DNA of 64,000 nt, taken from positions 434,001 through 498,000 of the forward strand of contig NZ_JBHYFK010000001.1 of assembly GCF_051859565.1 (NCBI RefSeq). Reading direction: 5' to 3'. A program made the position numbers and the translations under genes. Below the pieces are notes generated by a model. The model saw nothing but the letters and a program-made list of their open reading frames with translations, searched no databases and was not told the DNA's origin. Source of the DNA: Glycocaulis sp051859565 (GTDB lineage: Bacteria; Pseudomonadota; Alphaproteobacteria; Caulobacterales; Maricaulaceae). Shown here piece by piece: positions 16,525 to 24,058 of this stretch (within the stretch, counting starts at the first letter, position 1; each line of letters opens with the position of its first letter).

Positions 16525-17151
16525 ATGCGTGACGATTCCCGACGGCGGTTAACCCGCCGCGATGCCCGTAAGCAGGAAACCCATCATCAGGTGATCCAGG
16601 CGGCTCGCCGGGTTTTCCTTGATGAGGGCTATGAGCGCGCTACGATCAAGACGATCGCGGACGCGGCGGGCGTCTCCGCCGGCACGGTGTTGAATGTTGC
16701 TCCCACCAAGAGCGCGCTGCTCATCCTGATACTCGGTGAGGAGTATGAGGCCATCCGCGATTCGGTGGACCGGCTGGAGGCGGCCCTGTCGGGCAATCTG
16801 CTCGACCGGCTGAGCGCGCTTGTGCAGGTCATAATGGAAGCCCAGCTGCGCCACGAAGAGCTGTTTGCCGCTGCTATCGCGCACACCTGGCTGTGGACAG
16901 GAGACAGCTATACCGAAGCGGCAGCGCAGATGTCGCAGGCCTGGGGCGCCGTTGAGCGCCTGCTGGCCAAGGGTATTGAAAAGGGCGAGCTGCGCCGCGA
17001 TCTGGCCCCTGTCGATGCAGCGCGTCTGATCGAGGATTGTTATACAGGGATTGTCCGGCGTGCCCGCGGCGAACAGCTTGACCGTTCGGCGGCCTCTGCC
17101 CTGATGCGAAGCCGTCTGGAGCTCGTCATTCAGGGTCTCGCGGCACACTAG
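16525..17151 (+). CDS. TetR family transcriptional regulator
   Basis: The 208-residue one-domain repressor type has an N-terminal helix-turn-helix (about 38-62: ATIKTIADAAGVSAGTVLNV) and a ligand-binding helical C-terminal part without recognisable ligand residues. The usual Y-x-x-F after the recognition helix is replaced by LNVAPTK, as in some alphaproteobacterial members. A palindrome upstream (16460-16482) may be its operator. The gene converges on an EamA transporter with 26 bases of overlap. What it regulates cannot be told. Confidence 0.88.
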   Translation: MRDDSRRRLTRRDARKQETHHQVIQAARRVFLDEGYERATIKTIADAAGVSAGTVLNVAPTKSALLILILGEEYEAIRDSVDRLEAALSGNLLDRLSALVQVIMEAQLRHEELFAAAIAHTWLWTGDSYTEAAAQMSQAWGAVERLLAKGIEKGELRRDLAPVDAARLIEDCYTGIVRRARGEQLDRSAASALMRSRLELVIQGLAAH

Positions 17152-18076
17152 GCGGCGGGGCAGGTGATTTTCGCTGGGCGACGTAAAGCCCCGCAAGAAT
17201 AATGGCCGCGCCGAGAAGCTGGATCGCGCTTAGCGCTTCATCGAACAGCATCCACCCCGCTGCCGCAGCCACGATGGGCTGGACCAGCAAAAGCAGGGCT
17301 GCCAGCGGCGCGGGAATACGTCCAAGTCCGAAGATGATGGCACCCTGCCCCCCGGCATGGACCACCACGCCCAGCAGAATCAGCGGTATCCATCCCTCCC
17401 AGCCCTCTGGCAGCAAGGTTTCGCCGAACGCCAGCGCAAGCGCGAGCGAGATCGGCGCTGCGATCAGGGTCGACAGGAAGATGACACGCGGTGCGCTGGC
17501 ACCATCGCGCGCCTTGCGCACGGTCAGAAGGTAAGCAGCGTACCAGAACGCCGTCAGGATGCTGAAGACGTCGCCGGTCAGCCGGTCCGGGTCGATTGTC
17601 AGATTGCCGCCTGCCAGCAGCGCGGCGCCGCTGAGCATGACCGCGCAGACCAGTATGAAGCTGCGCGTCACCGTCTCGCGGAATATCAGCCACGAAAACA
17701 GTGCCACGAGTATAGGCGTCAGATTGGCCAGCAGGGTCGCATTGGCCGCCGTCGTGATCTTGATGCCCACATGCCAGAAGGCGAGGTCCAGCGCGAAGAA
17801 TATGCCTGCCAGTGCCATCAGCCGCATGTCGGGGCGCCCCGGCGGCGTGTCCTTGCCGTGCCGGTGGAGCGCCAGCCAGAGCGCCAGGGCGGGCAGGGCC
17901 AGCGTCAGGCGCCAGAATGCTGTGGCCTGCGGACCAAGGTCGGACGCCTTGACCAGAATGGCCGCGAACCCGATGACGCACGCGCCAGCGAGGACCGCAA
18001 GCGTGCCAGCCAGCATGCTGGCTGCGGGCAGGTCCGTGCCGGTTGTCGAGGCTGTGCCATCTGCTGGTTCAGTCAT
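17126..18076 (-). CDS. EamA/DMT-family transporter
   Basis: This is a ten-helix drug/metabolite transporter of 316 residues with two EamA repeats (about 20-145 and 165-300). Each ends in the family pattern (ANATLLANLTPILVALFSWL; PLAALLLLVQPIVAAAAGWM). The ATG at 18076 lies within the end of gluQ (ATGACTGA), so the two are translationally coupled. The substrate is unknown. Confidence 0.88.
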   Translation of the reverse strand: MTEPADGTASTTGTDLPAASMLAGTLAVLAGACVIGFAAILVKASDLGPQATAFWRLTLALPALALWLALHRHGKDTPPGRPDMRLMALAGIFFALDLAFWHVGIKITTAANATLLANLTPILVALFSWLIFRETVTRSFILVCAVMLSGAALLAGGNLTIDPDRLTGDVFSILTAFWYAAYLLTVRKARDGASAPRVIFLSTLIAAPISLALALAFGETLLPEGWEGWIPLILLGVVVHAGGQGAIIFGLGRIPAPLAALLLLVQPIVAAAAGWMLFDEALSAIQLLGAAIILAGLYVAQRKSPAPPPSVPRDPE

Positions 18077-18980
18077 TAGCCCCCGGTCCCTTAATAACAT
18101 CGCCGCGTTCCAGATGGGTATCGATGAGCGCGCGGATATCGCCGGCCTGATATCCGGTTTCGCGCAGATGCCGAAGCGTCATGGACTGGTCGCGCTTGGC
18201 GTAGCGCTTTCCGTCCGGCCCGGTCAGCAGCCCATGATGGCGGTAGACGGTTTCGTGATAGCCCAGAAGTGTTTGCAAGAGCCGATGGAGACCGGCGGCG
18301 GGGCGCAGATCCATCCCGCGTATTACATGGGTGATGCCTTGCAGCGCATCGTCGTGGACGGCGGCCAGATGATAGCTGGTACCTGCATCCTTGCGGGCAA
18401 TCACCACATCACCGAACAGCTCGGGTCTGGCAGGCACGCTGCGCTGCGTATGCGGCGGATCAAGGCTTTCCTCGTGCCAGCTCAGCGTGTTGAACCCGTC
18501 CCCCAGCTTTTCCGCGCAGGCCTTCATGGACAGGCGCCAGGCATAGGGCCGTCCGTCCTCGAGCAGGCGTTTCTCCCGCGAGGGCGGCAGTGGCCTGCCG
18601 GTGAAGGCCGGGCCTTCAGGGCCTTGCGGTGCAAGGTGCGGCGCGCTGGCAATCTCGGCCATCACCTCCTTGCGGGTCCGGAAGCAGCGATAGACGAGGC
18701 GGTCCCCGATCAGGCGCTCAAGGGCACGGGTATAATCGTCCAGATGCTCGCTCTGGCGGCGGACGGGGCTTTCCCACTCAAGGCCCAGCCATTCAAGATC
18801 TTCAAAAATTGCCGCCTCGAACTCCCGCTTGCAGCGAGCGGTGTCTATATCCTCGATACGCAGCAGGAAGCGCCCGCCCGCGGCTTTCGCGGCGCCATAG
18901 GCGCAAAGCGCCGCATAGGCGTGGCCCAGATGCAGGCCGCCTGTGGGGGAGGGCGCAAATCGGGTGATTAGGCCGGTCAT
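18069..18980 (-). CDS. gluQ: Glutamyl-Q tRNA(Asp) synthetase
   Basis: GluQ-RS is a truncated glutamyl-tRNA synthetase paralogue that attaches glutamate to queuosine in the anticodon of tRNA(Asp). The 303-residue protein has the class I motif HLGH (17-20) in FAPSPTGGLHLGHA, RIEDID (41-46) and a degenerate KMSKS loop (KRYAKRD). It lacks the anticodon-binding domain, as expected for the family. Of the zinc-binding cysteines only C99 (YRCFRTR) is visible; the second position is arginine, so the zinc site is probably lost. The start MTGLITRFAPSPTG is fixed by homology. Confidence 0.92.
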   Translation of the reverse strand: MTGLITRFAPSPTGGLHLGHAYAALCAYGAAKAAGGRFLLRIEDIDTARCKREFEAAIFEDLEWLGLEWESPVRRQSEHLDDYTRALERLIGDRLVYRCFRTRKEVMAEIASAPHLAPQGPEGPAFTGRPLPPSREKRLLEDGRPYAWRLSMKACAEKLGDGFNTLSWHEESLDPPHTQRSVPARPELFGDVVIARKDAGTSYHLAAVHDDALQGITHVIRGMDLRPAAGLHRLLQTLLGYHETVYRHHGLLTGPDGKRYAKRDQSMTLRHLRETGYQAGDIRALIDTHLERGDVIKGPGAND

Positions 18981-19090
18981 GGGCGCACCATAAGCAAATG
19001 CGCGCAATTTCCGCGAGGGGGTTGTCAGCGAAGGCAGGCTGCGCATGATCGCCAGCCTTCCCATACCCAGATGCTTGGAGACTGGCCCCG

Positions 19091-19765
19091 ATGATCCTGC
19101 TTGATGGTCCGCGTATCCCTGCGCGTTCAGGACAGACGAAAAAGCTTGTCATCCTGTTTCACGGCTATGGCTCCAACGGGGCCGATCTGGCAGGGCTTGC
19201 CCAGCACTGGGCGCCTGACTTTCCTGATACCGCGTGGGTGGCGCCCGATGCGCCGGAGCCGGTGCCGGGCGCCCCGGGTGGCTATCAATGGTTTCCCATC
19301 TCCAGGCTTGATCCGGCAGCCATGGCGTCAGGCGTACGCATGGCAGGCCCGGTTGCCGACCAGTTCATCGCGTCCGAGCTTCGCCGCCATAACCTCACCC
19401 ACGCCGATCTGGCCCTTGTAGGTTTCAGTCAGGGGACCATGCTGGCCCTCCATCTGGGCCTGCGCCAGCCTTCGGCCATTGGCGGCATACTCGGCTATTC
19501 CGGCGCGCTGGCGGGCGGTGAGAGCCTGAAAGAGGACATGGTATCCAAGCCGCCTGTCATGCTGATCCATGGCGACCGCGATGATGTGCTGCCTGTCGGT
19601 TTCTCGCTGCTGGCCGCCCAGCAGCTGGCCGCGGCCGGCCACGGCGCGGAGTTTCATATCAGCCAGGGCCTGCCGCACTCCATTGGCCCGGACGGGCTGG
19701 AACTCGGCGGCCGCTTCCTCAAGGCAGCGCTGTCGGGGCGTTACCGCTCCGCGCTTGCCGCCTGA
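19091..19765 (+). CDS. Phospholipase/carboxylesterase family alpha/beta hydrolase
   Basis: The 224-residue cytosolic alpha/beta hydrolase is of the dienelactone/carboxylesterase (YpfH/acyl-protein thioesterase-like) type. It has an oxyanion-hole region VILFHGYGSNG (20-30), nucleophile elbow GFSQG with S113, an acidic residue in HGDRDDVLP (D162 to D165) and histidine H196 in LPHSIG. It is a monocistronic gene divergent from gluQ. The substrate is unknown. Confidence 0.88.
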   Translation: MILLDGPRIPARSGQTKKLVILFHGYGSNGADLAGLAQHWAPDFPDTAWVAPDAPEPVPGAPGGYQWFPISRLDPAAMASGVRMAGPVADQFIASELRRHNLTHADLALVGFSQGTMLALHLGLRQPSAIGGILGYSGALAGGESLKEDMVSKPPVMLIHGDRDDVLPVGFSLLAAQQLAAAGHGAEFHISQGLPHSIGPDGLELGGRFLKAALSGRYRSALAA

Positions 19766-20033
19766 GCCTCGCCGTCCCATCTCTGTGAAGGTATTCGGGT
19801 GCAACAAAGCTGTGGCCCTGGTGTCATAGGCCCGTTGCACGAGTTGGAGTAAAGTCTCTCCAGCGTGCCTGATTTGCTGATTCGTTTCCTGAATCGGTAA
19901 TTGAGCGAGGGAGGTGCGTCTTCAGGACGGTTGTGTGTCATAAGCCAGGCGGCCAGAGACACCGGACCGGCGCTTCCGCCGGGAAGGTTTGTTCTCTCGC
20001 CCCTCCATTGCCCTCTCAAACAGAGGTGCAGAC
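19766..20033. other. Intergenic region with nested inverted repeat and two GANTC sites
   Basis: This 268-base leader of the HNH gene contains a nested inverted repeat (GTGCAAC at 19799-19805 with GTTGCAC at 19834-19840, inner GGCC pairs). It also has a pair of GANTC methylation sites (GATTC 19879-19883, GAATC 19891-19895) and a hairpin CCGGCG-CTTC-CGCCGG (19967-19982). No open frame is convincing. The first repeat could end the upstream hydrolase transcript, though no T run follows. Confidence 0.5.
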
Positions 20034-20603
20034 ATGATGCGCGTATCCAGAACAGCGCCTGAAGACCTGCGCTGCCTTGTCCTGAACGCCGACTACCAGC
20101 CGCTCTCCTATTACCCCTTGTCGACCTGGCCCTGGCAGGAAGCCATCAAGGCGGTCTTCCTGGAACGTGTGGATGTGGTCTCCGAGTATGAGACGGCGAT
20201 CCGCTCGCCCTCCTTTGCCATGCGCGCCCCGTCGGTCGTGGCCTTGCGTGACTTCATCAGCCAGGACCGTCCGCCCGCCTTCACACGGTTCAACGTGTTC
20301 CTGCGCGATGGCTTCCAGTGCCAGTATTGCGGCTCGAAACAGCTCGACATGCTGACTTTCGATCATGTGGTCCCGCGCTCGCGCGGTGGCCGTACCACGT
20401 GGGAGAACATTGTGGCCGCCTGCGCGCCCTGTAATCTGAAAAAAGGCGGGCGCACGCCGGAACAGGCCCGCATGCCGGTCCGCAAGCCTGCCATGCGGCC
20501 GAGCGTGCATCAGTTGCAGGGGCAGGGGCGGCGCTTCCCGCCCAAATACCTGCATGAAAGCTGGCTGGACTATCTCTACTGGGATGTCGAGCTGGAGCCG
20601 TAG
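20034..20603 (+). CDS. HNH endonuclease family protein
   Basis: This is a 189-residue protein with a C-terminal HNH domain. Zinc-knuckle cysteines C96/C99 (CQYCG) and C130/C133 (CAPCN) flank the catalytic region FDHVVPRSRGG (H111 as the general base) and WENIVAAC. The N-terminal 80 residues (VLNADYQPLSYYPLS...) are typical of a stand-alone chromosomal HNH family conserved in alphaproteobacteria and other phyla. Its biological role is unknown; nothing nearby is phage- or restriction-related. The start follows AGAGGTG; two ATG codons in a row make it uncertain by one residue. Confidence 0.88.
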   Translation: MMRVSRTAPEDLRCLVLNADYQPLSYYPLSTWPWQEAIKAVFLERVDVVSEYETAIRSPSFAMRAPSVVALRDFISQDRPPAFTRFNVFLRDGFQCQYCGSKQLDMLTFDHVVPRSRGGRTTWENIVAACAPCNLKKGGRTPEQARMPVRKPAMRPSVHQLQGQGRRFPPKYLHESWLDYLYWDVELEP

Positions 20604-20611
20604 GTTTAGAC

Positions 20612-21952
20612 CTACCCCCCGTCCTTCTCGATCTGTACGCGCACCGGCCCGCGTGCATCCAGATGCACATCGCGCTGCGGGAAGGGGAACTGGATGCCTT
20701 CGGTTTGAAACGCCTTCCAGATCGCCAGCAACACCTCGGACGAGACATTGTTCACGCCCTGCTGCGGGTCCGCGATCCAGAAGCGCACTTCCAGATCAAT
20801 CGAGTTATCGCCAAACCCGCGCAAGAGGCAGCGCGTCTCCGGCTTGTTCAGCACCCGCTCGACGGAGTTGGCGGCATTCACGATCACCTGCATGGCATGG
20901 GGCACATCGGTGCCGTAAGCGACGCCCACCGGCCGCTTGATGCGGACCGCCTCATCGGAGAACGACCAGTTGATCACCTTGGTGGTGATAAACTCCTCGT
21001 TGGGGATGAGGTGTTCAAGACCGTCACGCGTCACCACACTGGCAAAGCGCATGCCGAGCGCATTCACCTTGCCATAGGTCTCGTCCAGCGTGATGACATC
21101 GCCTGGCTTCACCGAGCGGTCCATCAGGAGGATCAGCCCGGAAATCAGGTTGGAGAATATCTTCTGCAGGCCGAACCCGATGCCCAGGCCCACCGCGCCA
21201 GAGAAGATGGCCAGTGCCGACAGGTCGACGCCTGCAATCGAGAGCGCCGCTGCCACCACCACGACCAGCAGCGCTATCTGCACGCTCTTGGTGATGAGCA
21301 GGCGCGCGGACGGGGTCAGGGTCGGGACCTGCTCCACCCGCGCCGCGAGCAGCTTCGATATGCGGCTGGCAACCCAGTAGAGGACGACGAGCAATATCGC
21401 GGCGCGTACGACGGTCAGAAGTGAGATACGGCTGTCGCCGACATCAAACCCGACCGATGCCAGAAGCCCCAGAAGCGGCGCCAGAAGACCGACAATGTTC
21501 AGCGCCGCCACAAACCAGATCAGCGTGGCGGCGGTGCGCGACCAGAAAGGTTCGGCAATGAAGGCGGTCAGGATGCGGATCAGCACCCAGGCGCCGGTGA
21601 GGCTCGCAGCCAGATTGACGGCAAAGGATCCAAGGCCCGCCTGGTCAAACCCGATGCGTGTCAGGGTGAGGATGAGGAAGGCGATGACAGGCAGGATAAG
21701 CGACAGGACGAGGTCACGCGTGGTGGTGTTGACCCGCGACATGAACTGCCAGCCAAAGGCGCGCTCCAGCGCGGTACGCACCGGTGCGCGCAAAAGCCAG
21801 CTCACACCGAAAGCGACCACGATCACTATCGTCTGCAGACCGATCTCGGGCGTGATGAAGGCGTCACGTGCCTCCATCAGCACGCCTTGCGCCCGCTCGA
21901 TCAGCGCGGAGGTCCACTCAGTGGAGAAGGGAGCCGGTTCGTTTGCAGCCAT
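20612..21952 (-). CDS. MscS-family mechanosensitive ion channel
   Basis: This is a small-conductance mechanosensitive channel of 446 residues. About five membrane helices precede the pore helix region (LSALAIFSGAVGLGIGFGLQ). The conserved beta domain follows (VKPGDVITLDETYGKVNALG, RDGLEHLIPNEEFITTKVIN), then the alpha/beta C-terminus. It relieves turgor during hypo-osmotic shock. It converges on the HNH gene with eight bases between stops. Confidence 0.92.
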   Translation of the reverse strand: MAANEPAPFSTEWTSALIERAQGVLMEARDAFITPEIGLQTIVIVVAFGVSWLLRAPVRTALERAFGWQFMSRVNTTTRDLVLSLILPVIAFLILTLTRIGFDQAGLGSFAVNLAASLTGAWVLIRILTAFIAEPFWSRTAATLIWFVAALNIVGLLAPLLGLLASVGFDVGDSRISLLTVVRAAILLVVLYWVASRISKLLAARVEQVPTLTPSARLLITKSVQIALLVVVVAAALSIAGVDLSALAIFSGAVGLGIGFGLQKIFSNLISGLILLMDRSVKPGDVITLDETYGKVNALGMRFASVVTRDGLEHLIPNEEFITTKVINWSFSDEAVRIKRPVGVAYGTDVPHAMQVIVNAANSVERVLNKPETRCLLRGFGDNSIDLEVRFWIADPQQGVNNVSSEVLLAIWKAFQTEGIQFPFPQRDVHLDARGPVRVQIEKDGG

Positions 21953-22003
21953 ATCAGTACGTTAGGCGGCGGCTTGGACGGGGGCAAGCATGACCCGCGC
22001 GCC

Positions 22004-24058
22004 CTACTTGCCCTCGCGCCACCAGCCTGCGCCCAGAAGCGCCAGAATGAGCGCCGCAATCAGCAGGCCGGGTGCCAGCGGCGTGCGCTGCGACTCCGCC
22101 ACCGTATAGGCGCCATTGCGCTGCAGGCCGGCCCAGCCGGGCCCGGCCTGCAGGCCATCCGGCCGGGTGCGGCGCAGAGATGGCATTTGCGGAGTTTCAC
22201 CGCCGCCCAGCATGAAGCTGCCGCCGCGTGTTGCCCGCACCAGCGGGGCCAGTGCCTCGCGCGTGACACGCAGATCCATGTATTCGCGCGGATTGAGCGG
22301 CCCTGCGGAGATGACGGTGGTGGCGTCGCCCGAACGCAGGCGGATCAGCCCGGCCTCATTGCCGGTTTCCGCGCTCGCGGTGAAGCGCCCGGGGCCTGCC
22401 CCTTCCATTGCCACACTCTCTTCACGCCCCGAAGGCCAGGTGATGTCGAGGTCAGGTGCGTCATCGCTGAGCGTTGTGCGCGTCACGTTCAGTGTTCCGT
22501 CGGACAGCGCGGCCGTCAGGCGCTCCTCGTCCAGCTCCGGCTCGTTCATCAGCCAGTGCGCAACGCGGCGGAACAGCTCATCATGCGGCCCGCCGCCATC
22601 ATGTCCGCGTGCCCATAGCCAGGACTGGTCGGAGAGCAGGATGGCAGCCCGTCCCTCTCCCTGCCGTGACAGCACCAGAAGCGGCTCGCCAGAGGGCGTA
22701 TCCAGCAGGGTTTCGCCTGCCAGTGCCTGCCCGCCCACATAACGGTACCAGCGGCCCCAGCCCTCTTCCTGTCCGCGCATGGGCGCCGTTACCGGGTGGC
22801 GCTCGCCTGCGGTTGATATGCGCGGGCGGAAGGCGCCCTCGCGGACGGCTCCCGTAGGACGGGCGGGCAGGACGCTCGCCAGCAGCGACCGGGCGATGGA
22901 CTCCTCACCGGCATAGTCCGGCCCGGCAGTGATAAGGAGGGCACCGCCCTGATCCACATAGCGCGCGATATTCTGGAAATAGTTGGCGGGCAGAATCCCG
23001 CGCCGCCGGTAGCGGTCGAAAATCACCAGATCAAACTCGTGCAGGCGCAACTCGAACAGCTCGAAGACCGGGAAGGCAATGAGAGCCAGCTCTTCAGGCA
23101 GGGCGCCATCGCCCCGGTCCAGCGGACGCAGAATGGTGAAGTGAACGAGATCGACCGACGGGTCGGACTTCAGCAGATTGCGCCAGGCCCGCGCACCATT
23201 ATGCGGTTCGCCGGTCACCAGCAGCACACGCAGACGGTCACGCACGCCGGTAACGCTCACCGCCGCGCGGTTATTGATGAGGGAGAGCTCGTTCGGGCCG
23301 GGCTCCACTTCCATCTCGATCACGTTCGCGCCCCGGTTCTGGACAAGCGCCTCTACCGTGACAGTCTCGCCGATTGTGGCGCGCGCCCGGATCGGGTCAC
23401 CGCCATCAAGGCGCAGGGTCAGCATGGCGGTTCCCGCCGGTGCCCCCTCATCCTCCACCCGCAGGCGGAAGCGTACCGGCTCGCCGACAATCCCGAATCT
23501 CGGGGCTTCCTCCACGATCAGGCGCCTGTCGGTCGCGCGCGGATCGCCAATGGCGAAGTGGTGCAAGGGCGCATCAAGGCCAAGTGACGCTGGATCGGAC
23601 GGCACATCATGCACCTGTCCCTCCGACAGCATGACGATGCCTGCCAGCCGGTTTCTGGGAATATCGCCAAGCCCGCTGCGAAGCGTGTCGATCAGCCGCG
23701 TGCCGTCGGGCGTGGCGCCGCCTTCCACCTCGATCAGGTCCAGCCCGTCATCGGCGTCAGCGAAGGCCCGCAGTGACTGGCTGGCGGCCGCCGCATTGGC
23801 TGCCCGGTTGCCGATCTCCATCGAGGCTGAATTGTCACGCACCACCAGAAGAATATCGCTTAAAGGTTCGCGTATCTCGCGCACCAGTGCCGGATTGGCG
23901 AGTGCCGCCAGAACGGCAAGCCCGGCCAGTGTCCGCCAGACCCAACCTTTAAGGCCCCGCCAAGCGGCAAAGGCGGAGGCCGCTACGAGCGCGATGCATA
24001 GCGCGGCGAGTATCCATTGCGATACCAGCGGGGCGAGGATCAGGCTTGATGCGCTCAT
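22004..24058 (-). CDS. Membrane protein with VWA-like and glutamine-amidotransferase-like regions
   Basis: The 684-residue protein is membrane-anchored at both ends: two N-terminal helices (about 8-28 and 38-58) and one C-terminal helix (LAPGLLIAALILALLGAGWW). The start of a VWA-like region shows DNSAS (a DxSxS MIDAS). Later segments (DLVIFDRYRRRG, YVDQGGALLITAGPDYAG) match the amidotransferase-like fold seen in this family. It is the last gene of the MoxR-DUF58-DUF4159 operon, overlapping its neighbour by four bases (ATGA). Function is unknown. Confidence 0.8.
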   Translation of the reverse strand: MSASSLILAPLVSQWILAALCIALVAASAFAAWRGLKGWVWRTLAGLAVLAALANPALVREIREPLSDILLVVRDNSASMEIGNRAANAAAASQSLRAFADADDGLDLIEVEGGATPDGTRLIDTLRSGLGDIPRNRLAGIVMLSEGQVHDVPSDPASLGLDAPLHHFAIGDPRATDRRLIVEEAPRFGIVGEPVRFRLRVEDEGAPAGTAMLTLRLDGGDPIRARATIGETVTVEALVQNRGANVIEMEVEPGPNELSLINNRAAVSVTGVRDRLRVLLVTGEPHNGARAWRNLLKSDPSVDLVHFTILRPLDRGDGALPEELALIAFPVFELFELRLHEFDLVIFDRYRRRGILPANYFQNIARYVDQGGALLITAGPDYAGEESIARSLLASVLPARPTGAVREGAFRPRISTAGERHPVTAPMRGQEEGWGRWYRYVGGQALAGETLLDTPSGEPLLVLSRQGEGRAAILLSDQSWLWARGHDGGGPHDELFRRVAHWLMNEPELDEERLTAALSDGTLNVTRTTLSDDAPDLDITWPSGREESVAMEGAGPGRFTASAETGNEAGLIRLRSGDATTVISAGPLNPREYMDLRVTREALAPLVRATRGGSFMLGGGETPQMPSLRRTRPDGLQAGPGWAGLQRNGAYTVAESQRTPLAPGLLIAALILALLGAGWWREGK

